A stretch of 64,000 bases of DNA from Ammoniphilus sp. CFH 90114 (GTDB lineage: Bacteria > Bacillota > Bacilli > Aneurinibacillales > RAOX-1). The notes beneath the pieces were generated by a model that made no database searches, had not been told where the DNA came from, and saw only the letters and a program-made list of their open reading frames with translations. Below are positions 1 to 8,135 of this stretch, piece by piece; within the stretch, counting starts at the first letter, position 1, and each line of letters opens with the position of its first letter. A program made the position numbers and the translations under genes. The stretch lies in the NCBI RefSeq assembly GCF_004123195.1, contig NZ_SDLI01000001.1, positions 670,133 through 734,132 on the forward strand. Direction: 5' to 3'.

Positions 1-1
1 C

Positions 2-943
2 GAGCCTGAGGTGAACCAGTGGATTGAGAGAGGAGAGGCGAAGGTAGGAGTCATTATTCCTCCGGATTTCTCCGCTCGCATCAAGCATGGGGAGAATGTC
101 CCTATTTTAACGATGATAGATGGCAGTAATATGTTGTTTTCCAATACAGCGACGAGAGCTGCAAATCACATCGTTTCTACCTTCAGCTACGGGGTGTCTG
201 CTAATAAATTAAGTCAACAAGGGTGGCATGAAGAACAGGTTCATTCTACTTTTCAGTCGATTCCTTTTCGTACGAGAATATTATATAATCCCACATTTAA
301 CTACAGTCACTTCCTGCTTTTCGGTTTAATGGGGGCCATCTTACAACAAGTCTTGCTGTTGGGCATAGCGCTAACGGTTACTAGAGAAAAAGAAAAGGGG
401 ACATGGGGCAGATACTCCGAATGGAGAACGGCCCCATGGAAGGTAGCCTATGCCAAGACGGCCCCTTATTTCCTAATTGGCATCTTTAATCATTTAACTG
501 TGCTCGGACTTGGACTGTATCTGTTTCAACTGCCTTTCCGAGGAACATTGTTCTCCGTGTTGGCTTTATCTGTATGCTTTGTTTTTGCTTTATCAGGAAT
601 AGGGTACTTAGCAAGTCTGTTTTCACCTAATCAAGTGCAAGCTACTCAGACGACGATGCTCATTGCCGTCCCTTCGTTTTTGTTATCGGGGTTTTCCTGG
701 CCATTCGATGCGATGCCTGATGCCTTGGTGATAGCCGGACATGGATTGCCACTCACTTACTTTCTAGATGGAGTTCGGGAAATTTTTATTAAAGGACATG
801 GATTTGGGATGATACAACAGGATTGTCTTGTTCTTCTCCTTATGGGTTTTATCTGTTACTTTGCTGCTTGGCTAATAACCCCAATGCAGTTTAAGCATAA
901 GGTGAGAGGAGAAGAAAACATATTTCCTGGGACAAGCTCATAG
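2..943 (+). CDS. ABC-2 type transporter permease, 5'-truncated
   Basis: The frame is open to the first base of the window, so the N-terminus (first membrane helix and part of the extracytoplasmic region) lies outside. The visible part has an extracytoplasmic stretch containing VGVIIPPDF and a long polar region, then about six hydrophobic segments from residue 100 on, with the TREKEKGTW segment typical of ABC-2 permeases between helices. It would work with a separate ATPase, probably encoded upstream of the window, to export a drug or lipid-like substrate. The GTG at 11 is inside the protein, not the start. Confidence 0.85.
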   Translation, partial: EPEVNQWIERGEAKVGVIIPPDFSARIKHGENVPILTMIDGSNMLFSNTATRAANHIVSTFSYGVSANKLSQQGWHEEQVHSTFQSIPFRTRILYNPTFNYSHFLLFGLMGAILQQVLLLGIALTVTREKEKGTWGRYSEWRTAPWKVAYAKTAPYFLIGIFNHLTVLGLGLYLFQLPFRGTLFSVLALSVCFVFALSGIGYLASLFSPNQVQATQTTMLIAVPSFLLSGFSWPFDAMPDALVIAGHGLPLTYFLDGVREIFIKGHGFGMIQQDCLVLLLMGFICYFAAWLITPMQFKHKVRGEENIFPGTSS

Positions 944-968
944 AGTAGTAGGGAGAACCGTCCGAAAG

Positions 969-1517
969 GTGGGAACAAACAGGGTGAGAACCTCCCTTTT
1001 ATTCATTTCCATAATGATGGTATGTGGTTTGATTTTTAGTGGTTGCAGTTCGTTTTCCCAAGAGTCTGCGTCTTCTGGAGAAGATAAGAAAGATATGAAC
1101 TACGACCTATCGCGAATGGGAAAAGAACAAAGTACGAATGATAAGGCGTTTATCGAAATGCTAAAGTCTTCGGTGGCCACTGCAGAGCGACTGATAGAGG
1201 AGCTTGAACTAGAGCTGCTCGAGGCGCAGGGGCATGATGAACTGCATGAAGTGAAAGAAATGATGAACCAGACTCATCAGGATCTCCTTTATATCTGGAA
1301 CAAAGTGAACAATGATCATAAGCCGGATCATCCTGAACTAAAGAAACTGCAGGCAAAGTTTGTGTATCTTATCGGGCAATATCGGTTAGGTATAAGTACG
1401 GAGCTTGAAGGAATGGAAACAGGTGATCCAGCTAGGCTCAAGGAAGGCTATCAAACGTCTATGGAGGCAAGACTACAATTGCAGGCGTTGTTTGAAGATG
1501 CCCAGGAGCTTTGGTGA
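969..1517 (+). CDS. Hypothetical lipoprotein
   Basis: A basic N-terminus, a hydrophobic core and a lipobox (LIFSGC) near residue 26 predict lipid attachment at Cys and an extracytoplasmic location. The mature part is polar, Glu/Leu-rich and probably helical. No family recognised. The start is uncertain: GTG 969 has AGGGAGA 12 bases upstream, and a second GTG follows at 984. It lies 25 bases after the ABC-2 permease gene on the same strand, so the two may be cotranscribed. Confidence 0.7.
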   Translation: MGTNRVRTSLLFISIMMVCGLIFSGCSSFSQESASSGEDKKDMNYDLSRMGKEQSTNDKAFIEMLKSSVATAERLIEELELELLEAQGHDELHEVKEMMNQTHQDLLYIWNKVNNDHKPDHPELKKLQAKFVYLIGQYRLGISTELEGMETGDPARLKEGYQTSMEARLQLQALFEDAQELW

Positions 1518-1530
1518 GTACAGGCATTTC

Positions 1531-1570
1531 ATAAGCGGAGAATTTAGATATCATACTCCGCTTATTTTTT
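1531..1570 (+). terminator. Intrinsic terminator of the lipoprotein gene
   Basis: A perfect 10-bp stem (ATAAGCGGAG with CTCCGCTTAT) is followed by a T run. It sits between converging genes. Confidence 0.9.
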
Positions 1571-1574
1571 CTTA

Positions 1575-1961
1575 CTACCTACTAATCATCTCATAAGTTT
1601 CAGTAATCTCTATACTATCTTTTACCGATTGGACCATAGGACAATTTTTTCTAGTAAGCTCGATTGCTTTTTCAATTTTATCTTGATTTAAATTTTCGCC
1701 TTTTATGATGAAGTGGACATGAATTTTTTCAATTCGGTTCGCTTCTGCTTCATTTCTTTCTACCTGGGCAGTAAGCTTGATATCTTCATAGGGGACCCGC
1801 ATTTTAGTAAGTACTTTGCGCAACACACCTCCACTACAAACCGCAATAGAGGAAACCATTAATTGAAATGGTCGAAAACCATAAATGTCATCTCCAGAAA
1901 TATGAAGCTCTCCATATTCGAATTCTGCAATGTAACCATTTTCCTTCATTTTGAATTCCAT
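1575..1961 (-). CDS. OsmC family protein
   Basis: OsmC/Ohr-fold protein of 128 aa, the usual length of the short YhfA-like branch. The two family cysteines are visible: one in SIAVCSGGVL near residue 42 and one in RKNCPMVQSV near residue 107. In OsmC/Ohr proteins these reduce organic hydroperoxides with thiol cofactors, so a peroxide-detoxification role in the cytosol is inferred. The start is supported by AGGAGG about 15 bases upstream. Monocistronic on the minus strand. Confidence 0.85.
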   Translation of the reverse strand: MEFKMKENGYIAEFEYGELHISGDDIYGFRPFQLMVSSIAVCSGGVLRKVLTKMRVPYEDIKLTAQVERNEAEANRIEKIHVHFIIKGENLNQDKIEKAIELTRKNCPMVQSVKDSIEITETYEMISR

Positions 1962-2026
1962 TATAGGTCAATAACCTCCTTCCTCTTATCAAGCAATTAT
2001 AAATCAAGTGTCACTTTAATTGGAAC

Positions 2027-2070
2027 AAAAAAAGCTAAAGTAACTCTGAGTAAGAGTATGCTTTAGCTTT
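2027..2070 (-). terminator. Terminator of the 66-aa zinc-ribbon gene
   Basis: On the minus strand AAAGCTAAAG pairs with CTTTAGCTTT and is followed by seven T. It lies directly after the stop codon at 2073. Confidence 0.85.
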
Positions 2071-2072
2071 TC

Positions 2073-2273
2073 CTAAAGTTCAATTGTCACGCTGAATAAT
2101 ATAATACCTATAATGATCACGCCGAATGAACCGAGAAGGATATTCACTACAGAATTATTTACGGAATCTTTAAAGGATTGTACTGGAGAATGGGAGAGAG
2201 AGCCACATTCCTTGCACACTCCTGAAGATGACGAGGTAGATGTGTTACAAACTATGCATTTCATGTATTTCAC
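2073..2273 (-). CDS. Small zinc-ribbon membrane protein
   Basis: A 66-aa protein with an N-terminal CIVC...CKEC pair (two CxxC knuckles, residues 5-23) that should bind one zinc, and a C-terminal hydrophobic helix (NILLGSFGVIIIGIILF). The topology suggests a metal-binding head tethered to the membrane. No named family recognised. It is one of several small two-CxxC proteins in this window. Confidence 0.7.
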   Translation of the reverse strand: MKYMKCIVCNTSTSSSSGVCKECGSLSHSPVQSFKDSVNNSVVNILLGSFGVIIIGIILFSVTIEL

Positions 2274-2367
2274 CCTTTAATTATAAATGTTTCATAAACC
2301 TATTTCATTTTAATAAAGTAGAAATAAGAATGCAAATGAAAATCCTGCTAATCACAACGTTTTTATA

Positions 2368-2395
2368 TTGACAAACGAAGAGGAAATGTTAATAT
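2368..2395 (+). promoter_or_regulatory. SigmaA-type promoter upstream of the DUF2294 gene
   Basis: TTGACA at 2368-2373 and TATAAT-like TAATAT at 2390-2395 are separated by 16 bp. It would start a leader of about 230 nt before the gene at 2636. Confidence 0.6.
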
Positions 2396-2526
2396 TTTAA
2401 TTAAATATTTATAACCGACTGATTTAAAGAGAAATTTAATTAAGCGGATATCACTTTAGCGTTCTGTAACAATCTTTGAGACAGAGTGAAGGAGTGAAGA
2501 GAAGCTATAAATTTTGCTAAAGATAG

Positions 2527-2582
2527 ATCGGTATGTTTCTCCTTTTTATCATGGCGAATGGGGACACATGCCGATTCTTTTG
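2527..2582 (+). promoter_or_regulatory. Terminator-like hairpin in the DUF2294 leader
   Basis: A 16-position stem (2527-2542 with 2560-2575, one mismatch) is followed by TTCTTTTG, 53 bases before the start codon. Upstream, TCACT and TCTGT at about 2450-2468 can pair with ACAGA and AGTGA at about 2481-2495. A promoter, structured leader, terminator and gene in this order suggest attenuation or a riboswitch. I do not recognise a known class. Confidence 0.5.
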
Positions 2583-2635
2583 TTTAGTATTCGTTTTTGT
2601 CAGCATCTTAAGAAGCTAAGTACCAGAGGTGATAA

Positions 2636-3013
2636 ATGATGAATAAGCCAATGTCTAAAGGAGAAATGGAAAATCAATTAAGTCGGGCCTTGACCCAATG
2701 GGAGAAGGAATACCTAGGCCGAGGATCTGTATTGGTTAAGGCTGACATTGTTCGTAATATGATCATCGTATTGCTTAAGGGAATCTTGACCCCAGCCGAG
2801 CAGAATTTAGCCAAGACCCAAGAAGGCTTACTATCTATTAAGAAGATTAGGGCTGATCTTGTGGAATCAGGATTAGATCAGCTAGGTGAGATTATTGAGC
2901 ACACAACCAATGAAAAAATGATGAGTTTCCATACTGACATCAGTACTCGTACAGGAGAACGCATCATGGTATTCATGATGGAAGAAAATCTTGAGAAAAA
3001 GTTACAAGGGTAG
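2636..3013 (+). CDS. DUF2294 (YbcI/MpsC-like) family protein
   Basis: A 125-aa protein matching DUF2294 along its full length: WEKEYLGRGS near the N-terminus, KGILTPAEQNLA in the middle and DISTRTGERIMVF near the end. In B. subtilis the homologue YbcI sits in an operon with the DUF2309/NdhF pair (MpsAB-like) and a carbonic anhydrase, and Pfam names the family MpsC, linking it to Na+-dependent membrane energisation and bicarbonate supply. No MpsAB is present here; the next gene is a bicarbonate permease of another family. An RBS (AGAGGTGAT) precedes ATG 2636. Confidence 0.85.
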   Translation: MMNKPMSKGEMENQLSRALTQWEKEYLGRGSVLVKADIVRNMIIVLLKGILTPAEQNLAKTQEGLLSIKKIRADLVESGLDQLGEIIEHTTNEKMMSFHTDISTRTGERIMVFMMEENLEKKLQG

Positions 3014-3120
3014 ACTTTCAAAAAACCTCTAGGTCCGTTGAAAGTAAACCGGCATTGAACTAGAAATTCAGTGATTCGAATGGAATCGGCTGATATTTTT
3101 AGAGCTTGCCGGTTTTTTTT
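3014..3120 (+). promoter_or_regulatory. Tandem hairpins with a T run abutting the sbtA-like gene
   Basis: Hairpin 1: ACTTTCAA (3014-3021) pairs with TTGAAAGT (3038-3045), with ACCT/AGGT nested inside. Hairpin 2: AAACCGGCA (3046-3054) pairs with TGCCGGTTT (3107-3115) and runs into eight T, enclosing an inner stem (3066-3077 with 3083-3094). The T run ends 30 bases before the ATG. It may simply terminate the DUF2294 transcript, but its position allows attenuation of the permease gene. Confidence 0.6.
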
Positions 3121-3150
3121 ATGCTAAATATCCCGTCAGGAGTGATGAAC

Positions 3151-4173
3151 ATGTTGGAAATTGTCTTACAGAATTTGATATCCCCCGTAATTTTATTTTT
3201 TGTTCTAGGTTTGTTTGCTTGCTTCGTAAAATCCGATTTAAAATTTCCGACTGGGCTCAGTGAATTCCTTAGTATCTACTTGCTTATCGCTATCGGGTTA
3301 AAGGGTGGGATTGAGCTTTCTGAACATAACCTTATAACATTAATTAAGCCCTTGATTGGTGCCCTCTTTCTCGGTGTGCTCATACCTGTTATTATGTTTT
3401 TCATTTGCCGATGGGTGGGGCTAGATGTGAAGAACTCTATTGGGCTGGCAGCAACGTATGGTTCTGTGAGTATTGTAACTTACGGAGCCGCCATTTCGTT
3501 CTTGAGTCACTCTAACGTATCATTTGAGAGCTATATGAATGCTATGGTCGTTATAATGGAGAGTCCTGCTATCCTAGTATCTCTTCTTATGCTGAAGTCC
3601 ATCGAAGCTAAACAATCGACACCAGGTATTCGTCAAGGTTCATTAGGGATTACGGCAGGGCGGCCCTTGTTAGTGAGATGGATTGAGCCAGAGGTAGTTA
3701 GGGAGAGTCTATTTGGAAAGAGTGTGCTACTGCTTGTGGGAAGTCTTCTCGTTGGATTCGTCGTTGGTCAGGAGGCCATTCCGGTAGTAAAACCGTTATT
3801 TATAGATTTATACAATAGCTTTCTTATTTTGTTCTTACTAAACATGGGGCTCGTAGCTGGACAGAGACTCTCAGATGTTCGCCGACACGGAATTGGTTTA
3901 TTGGCTCTTGCGGTGTTAATGCCTATTACGTTTGGGATGCTTGGGGTCGTTATTGGAAGTTTGGCTGGTTTGTCTCAAGGTGGCGTTACTCTTATGGGGG
4001 TATTGGCTGCAAGTTCTTCTTATATCGCTGCCCCAGCAGCATTAAGGACATCAGTTCCCGATGCGAATCCATCGATTTATCTGGGTTTATCATTAGGGAT
4101 TACCTTCCCATTCAATCTGACACTCGGTATTCCACTCTACTATATTATGGCGGAATGGATTGTTAAATTGTAG
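3151..4173 (+). CDS. SbtA-type sodium-dependent bicarbonate permease
   Basis: A 340-aa integral membrane protein of the Sbt_1 (former DUF897) family, with about ten hydrophobic segments in two halves of five and the conserved IGLKGGIELS and GSVSIVTYGAAI stretches. Cyanobacterial SbtA is a Na+/HCO3- symporter, so inorganic-carbon import is inferred. ATG 3151 is chosen because CAGGAG lies 8 bases upstream; TTG 3106 would sit inside the terminator hairpin. No SbtB (PII-like) partner gene is adjacent. Confidence 0.85.
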   Translation: MLEIVLQNLISPVILFFVLGLFACFVKSDLKFPTGLSEFLSIYLLIAIGLKGGIELSEHNLITLIKPLIGALFLGVLIPVIMFFICRWVGLDVKNSIGLAATYGSVSIVTYGAAISFLSHSNVSFESYMNAMVVIMESPAILVSLLMLKSIEAKQSTPGIRQGSLGITAGRPLLVRWIEPEVVRESLFGKSVLLLVGSLLVGFVVGQEAIPVVKPLFIDLYNSFLILFLLNMGLVAGQRLSDVRRHGIGLLALAVLMPITFGMLGVVIGSLAGLSQGGVTLMGVLAASSSYIAAPAALRTSVPDANPSIYLGLSLGITFPFNLTLGIPLYYIMAEWIVKL

Positions 4174-4272
4174 ATACGTGTAAATGAAAAAGGTAACTAA
4201 CCATGCACTCTTGTCTATCCTTTTCAAAGAAAAGATTCATATATTATTAGGGTGGAGAGGAGGGAAGTTTGG

Positions 4273-4494
4273 TTGGATGAAATTAGTTCGGAATATATGG
4301 CAACTTTGGTAGGTAAACGGATAAAGCTTGAGGTAAGTGGTTCGAGTATTACCGGAATAGTGCTATCAGTCCAAGGCGGACAAGTGATGATTAAGGTGCT
4401 GTCTAAAAAACGTCAGTCAAGAGAAGTAGTGGTTTCTGTTGATGAGATTGATGCGCTTATTATTTACTCAAAATCTAAGAAAGTGGGTTACTAA
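4273..4494 (+). CDS. Small hypothetical beta-barrel-like protein
   Basis: Alternating hydrophobic residues and short turns (LVGKRIKLEVSGSSITGIV) suggest an Sm/SH3-like small barrel, similar in feel to the DUF2642 spore-coat-related proteins, but this is not certain. AGGAGG at 4258-4263 lies 9 bases before TTG 4273, which I take as the start; GTG 4252 would place the RBS inside the gene. Confidence 0.6.
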   Translation: MDEISSEYMATLVGKRIKLEVSGSSITGIVLSVQGGQVMIKVLSKKRQSREVVVSVDEIDALIIYSKSKKVGY

Positions 4495-4495
4495 A

Positions 4496-4525
4496 AAGAA
4501 GAGTCTTGCTTGCGAGACTCTTCTT
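4496..4525 (+). terminator. Intrinsic terminator
   Basis: AAGAAGAGTCT (4496-4506) pairs with AGACTCTTCTT (4515-4525) around an 8-base loop. Confidence 0.85.
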
Positions 4526-4599
4526 CTTATGATTTTCTTGAATATAACATTTACATTATGATATATACTACTAAAAAGATAATAAGGGGAGGTTAAGGA

Positions 4600-4878
4600 A
4601 TGCGAAAGGTGTTCAGACGGTTTCGCTTCTTATTGAATCTTCGGAAATCGATACCATTTCTATTTGCTTTCTTTCGATCTGGTCAGGTTTCTATAGCGTA
4701 TAAGTTGCTATCAGGATTACTCGTAGTAGGATATTTAGTATTCCCCTTTGATTTAATACCCGATTTCTTAGTGTTTTTTGGAATATTAGATGATATAACT
4801 CTGCTAGCTTGGATTCTTCAAACCATTGTGAAATGGGCGCCAGAATCCTTAAAGGAAAAGTATGAGGTCTTGGATTAA
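4600..4878 (+). CDS. YkvA/DUF1232 family membrane protein
   Basis: A 92-aa protein with the DUF1232 signature: a hydrophobic segment followed by VFPFDLIPDFLVFFGILDD, where the D-IPD and LDD acidic residues are conserved in the family. Function unknown; usually membrane associated. GGGGAGG lies 8 bases before ATG. Its last 4 bases overlap the end of the convergent pseudokinase gene, and no terminator separates them. Confidence 0.85.
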   Translation: MRKVFRRFRFLLNLRKSIPFLFAFFRSGQVSIAYKLLSGLLVVGYLVFPFDLIPDFLVFFGILDDITLLAWILQTIVKWAPESLKEKYEVLD

Positions 4879-6044
4879 GGGTTTGGTCCTTTACTCACCC
4901 AAAAGGTGATCTGCGTTTCCTTTTCGACTTTACTTCCTGCAGGGATATCTTGTTTAAATACCTCCCCCTGCTGTCGCTCATTTACTTCTAGAAAAAATTG
5001 ATAGTGCAGCCCGTGTTCTAGTGAGAGCTTTTCTGCGTCTTCTTTAGTTAGTCCTATAAGATTAGGCACATCTAGAGTCACTCCGTCACCTGCAGGTGGA
5101 CTAGCCTTCTCAGGCTCCCCGTCGGCTACCGCTACTGGGGGTGTGACCTTCTCAGCAGGCTCTTCTACTGTCACGGGTGGTTCCAGAATTGAGGCTTCCT
5201 CTGTCTTCCAGTAAGATTTGCCCCATACGGCGACGAGTACAATGATAAGGAGAAATACTAATATAGAAGTTTTGGGTCTCTTAAGTAACCGTTGTTGTAA
5301 ATCCTTCTTTGGAGCTTGTGGTTCTGTGGGAATTCTATCTATATGGTTATCTGCGATTAAGGGCCCTTGAAGCAAACTGCTCAATTCCAGAATAATAGAG
5401 GAAATGGAATCTTGACCATTGTAGGCTCGGCGGATGATCCGAAGGATGGCTCCTTTTTCTACGGGCGTTAGTTGGTTCAGATTTCCGCGGATTACGTCCT
5501 CTAATTTTTCATAGCAGTCAGGGATCGTAGGGGACTTGGTTAACAATTGATAAAGCAAATGGACTAAACCCAAGACACCCCGGTGGTGGCGTTCCCCTTC
5601 AGTCCAGTAGTTAATGACCATGACCTGGTTCCGATAGATCCATAAATTATCCGCTGTAATGGAATATCCTCGTATACGTTCTTCTAGAGCATCTTGGACA
5701 GCCTTTCCAACTTGAATAACCAGCTCAATGCTCTTTTTATAAGAGAGATTAAAATTTTCTTGCTGCATGAACTGTGACAAGGGAACCCCTTCTCGCTTTT
5801 CCATAACGGCGAAAGCCCCTTCTGAGGAGCCCATGTCGAGGATATGAAAAAAGTGAGGATGAGCAAAATGTGACACACCTGCCATCATGCGCATATATTC
5901 TTCGTCTGTTGTTGTAGTCTTTTTGTCCATCAGATAAAGAAAAACTTGGCGCTTTAATGATACATCTGTACCCAGAAAAAGGCTTCCTGTCGGCGAGGAG
6001 AATAGCTCCTCTCCAAATTGATATCTTTCATCTATGGGGATCAT
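4875..6044 (-). CDS. PASTA-domain membrane pseudokinase
   Basis: A 389-aa protein: cytoplasmic kinase-like domain (residues about 8-230), basic linker, one membrane helix (ILVFLLIIVLVAVWG, about 265-280), a Pro/Glu-rich spacer, and one PASTA repeat (VPNLIGLTKEDAEKL...). This is the PknB/PrkC layout with one PASTA instead of three. The catalytic residues are missing: the VAIK lysine position reads VFLY, HRDxKPxN reads YSITADN, and DFG reads NYW. It should therefore act as a binding or scaffold protein sensing wall fragments rather than a kinase. ATG 6044 follows AAGGAGGG by 7-9 bases, so the upstream ATG 6080 is rejected. Confidence 0.75.
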   Translation of the reverse strand: MIPIDERYQFGEELFSSPTGSLFLGTDVSLKRQVFLYLMDKKTTTTDEEYMRMMAGVSHFAHPHFFHILDMGSSEGAFAVMEKREGVPLSQFMQQENFNLSYKKSIELVIQVGKAVQDALEERIRGYSITADNLWIYRNQVMVINYWTEGERHHRGVLGLVHLLYQLLTKSPTIPDCYEKLEDVIRGNLNQLTPVEKGAILRIIRRAYNGQDSISSIILELSSLLQGPLIADNHIDRIPTEPQAPKKDLQQRLLKRPKTSILVFLLIIVLVAVWGKSYWKTEEASILEPPVTVEEPAEKVTPPVAVADGEPEKASPPAGDGVTLDVPNLIGLTKEDAEKLSLEHGLHYQFFLEVNERQQGEVFKQDIPAGSKVEKETQITFWVSKGPNP

Positions 6045-6246
6045 ACGCCAGCCCTCCTTACTAATAACCTTATTAAGCATTCGAAACGAGAATAGAACTT
6101 GAGGGGGGAATCACAAAGCCTAACACGTCTATAATTAGCCATTCAGTCTTGAATTCCTGCTTTTGTTTGATCTCGCACTGTATGGAAAAGCCGGAGTTGT
6201 GCTTGATCGAGTGAATCAGGATTTAGTCACTTTATAAAAGTAAATA

Positions 6247-6284
6247 TTCCTGTTATTTTCAGCCGAAAAAGAAAATAACAGGAA
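6247..6284 (-). terminator. Terminator hairpin of recJ
   Basis: A perfect 14-bp stem (6247-6260 with 6271-6284) lies 10 bases after the recJ stop. The T tract is modest on the minus strand (TATTTACTTTT). Confidence 0.75.
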
Positions 6285-6294
6285 AAGGGTTCTC

Positions 6295-7977
6295 TTATTC
6301 TACCCAAACAGGTACCACTTGCATCGCTTTCCAGAAGTCGCTGTATTCAAAGCTTCCATAATAGGTCTGCGGTTGGTGGAATGAGGCACGAGAGGCACCA
6401 GACCACATTGCGAAGGGAATATTCATGAAGCCGACTTGCAGCTTTCCTATTTTTTGATCCTCCTTGAGCTCTCTTCCAGGCAGAAGTGTCCCTTCAATGG
6501 CCCATTGTACCGGAGGAAATCCCTGACCAAAAGGTTCAAGCTTAGCCAGAACTTCGAAGAATCGATCCATCTGCGGCAGCTCGTCTATGCTAAGTAAACC
6601 ATCCCAGCGGTGAATTTTCACCCAGGTTTCAGGAGGGTATGTAGCTAGTTCTTCGTCCAAGGCACGGAAAAAAGGTTCGACCATGGATTCGTCTTCAAAT
6701 GTAAGACCTGCAGCTGCCGCATGTCCTCCCCACTTATTACCTAGAAGATGCTGATACTTCTCCATAAGTTGAAAGAGGTGTACGCCCTCAATAGAGCGAG
6801 CAGAGCCCTTTACTTTCCCCTCATGCTTAGACAAACAGAACGTGGGTTTATAAAAGCGTTCAACAATCTTGGATGCGGCTATGCCCACTACTCCCTCATG
6901 AAACGTCTCATCCATAACAGCTAGAACATACCGGTAAGGAGAATTCTCAGCCTGTTTCATTCCTACTTCAACAACATGTTCCTGCGCTGCTTTTCTTTCT
7001 GTATTTCTTCTTTCTAATTCAGCTAGTATATGTTCACAGTAAGCGGCATCTTGAGAAAGTAGCAAGTTAACTACCGGGTCGGCATCTTTCATTCTCCCTG
7101 CGGCGTTAATGCGAGGGCCAATAGAAAAGCCTAGAGTTTTTGTATTCACTTGCTTCCAGCCAAATTTTTCTTTCATCAGACGGAAAGCCAAACGTTGACC
7201 ACTTCGGATCTTATCCATTCCTAAACGCACATAGACTCGATTATCTCCTCTTAACGGCATGATGTCGCAAACCGTTCCAACAGCCACAAGGTCTAAGAGG
7301 TCCTCTGAAACCCATGTAGGAGGCTTCTTGCCCTGGCACTCCCAGATGGCCTTCATAAATTGATATGCAACCGTGCAACCGCAAATTCCATGATCAGGAT
7401 AGTCCGTAATCATAGGATGAATTACCGTATAAGCATGTTCAGGGAATGATTGCTTAGGCTCGTGGTGGTCTGTAACGATTGTATCAATGCCTAACTCTCT
7501 TAGGACTTTTATTTGAGCATCACTTGATACGCCACAGTCGACGGTAATAACTAATTGAGGTTTCTTCTCAAGCAGACGAGGCAAGTTATGATCATTCAAA
7601 CCATACCCCTCTGTAAAACGGTCTGGAATAAGATATTCCACTTCAAAACCATAATGCTTCTGCAATGTGCTTAAGACGGTCATAATCACTGTTGCTGCTG
7701 TGGTTCCATCTGCATCATAGTCGCCAACGATAACGATTTTTTCTTTATTTAAGAATGCTTTCTTTAGACGATCTACTCCCTTATATATCGCAGGTCCAAA
7801 AGCAATACTTGGAGTAGTTTGTTCAAGTTTGCCATGAAAGAAGTGCTCCAACTCCTGTATAGTCATGATTCCTCTACGATGGAGGATCGGGCCAAACAGC
7901 TGCGGAATATTATTTTCCTTTAACCATTGCTGCATGGGTACGGGTACATGAACCGGTTCATATGGCTTCCAAATCAT
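6295..7977 (-). CDS. recJ: Single-stranded-DNA-specific exonuclease RecJ
   Basis: A 560-aa DHH-family nuclease. Motifs in order: GDYDADGT (residues 85-92, Mn-binding aspartates), VDCGVS (146-151), TDHHEP (169-174), INAAGRM, then the DHHA1 domain with GSARS and WGGHAAAAG, and a C-terminal OB-like region. RecJ degrades ssDNA 5'-3' in recombination and mismatch repair. It is about 220 residues shorter than the RecJ of B. subtilis and close to the E. coli length, so it may be a second, compact RecJ. Monocistronic. Confidence 0.9.
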   Translation of the reverse strand: MIWKPYEPVHVPVPMQQWLKENNIPQLFGPILHRRGIMTIQELEHFFHGKLEQTTPSIAFGPAIYKGVDRLKKAFLNKEKIVIVGDYDADGTTAATVIMTVLSTLQKHYGFEVEYLIPDRFTEGYGLNDHNLPRLLEKKPQLVITVDCGVSSDAQIKVLRELGIDTIVTDHHEPKQSFPEHAYTVIHPMITDYPDHGICGCTVAYQFMKAIWECQGKKPPTWVSEDLLDLVAVGTVCDIMPLRGDNRVYVRLGMDKIRSGQRLAFRLMKEKFGWKQVNTKTLGFSIGPRINAAGRMKDADPVVNLLLSQDAAYCEHILAELERRNTERKAAQEHVVEVGMKQAENSPYRYVLAVMDETFHEGVVGIAASKIVERFYKPTFCLSKHEGKVKGSARSIEGVHLFQLMEKYQHLLGNKWGGHAAAAGLTFEDESMVEPFFRALDEELATYPPETWVKIHRWDGLLSIDELPQMDRFFEVLAKLEPFGQGFPPVQWAIEGTLLPGRELKEDQKIGKLQVGFMNIPFAMWSGASRASFHQPQTYYGSFEYSDFWKAMQVVPVWVE

Positions 7978-8135
7978 AGATGATACTCCTCAGTAGATTC
8001 TATGTATCTATTTTTTATTCAGTAGTTTTCATCTTACCATTCCTACTAAATAAATTGAACCTACCAAATATATGAGAATAGATAAGATGGATGAGGGGAG
8101 AATAGTTTTGACATGAAATGAAGGAGAGATCGTTA

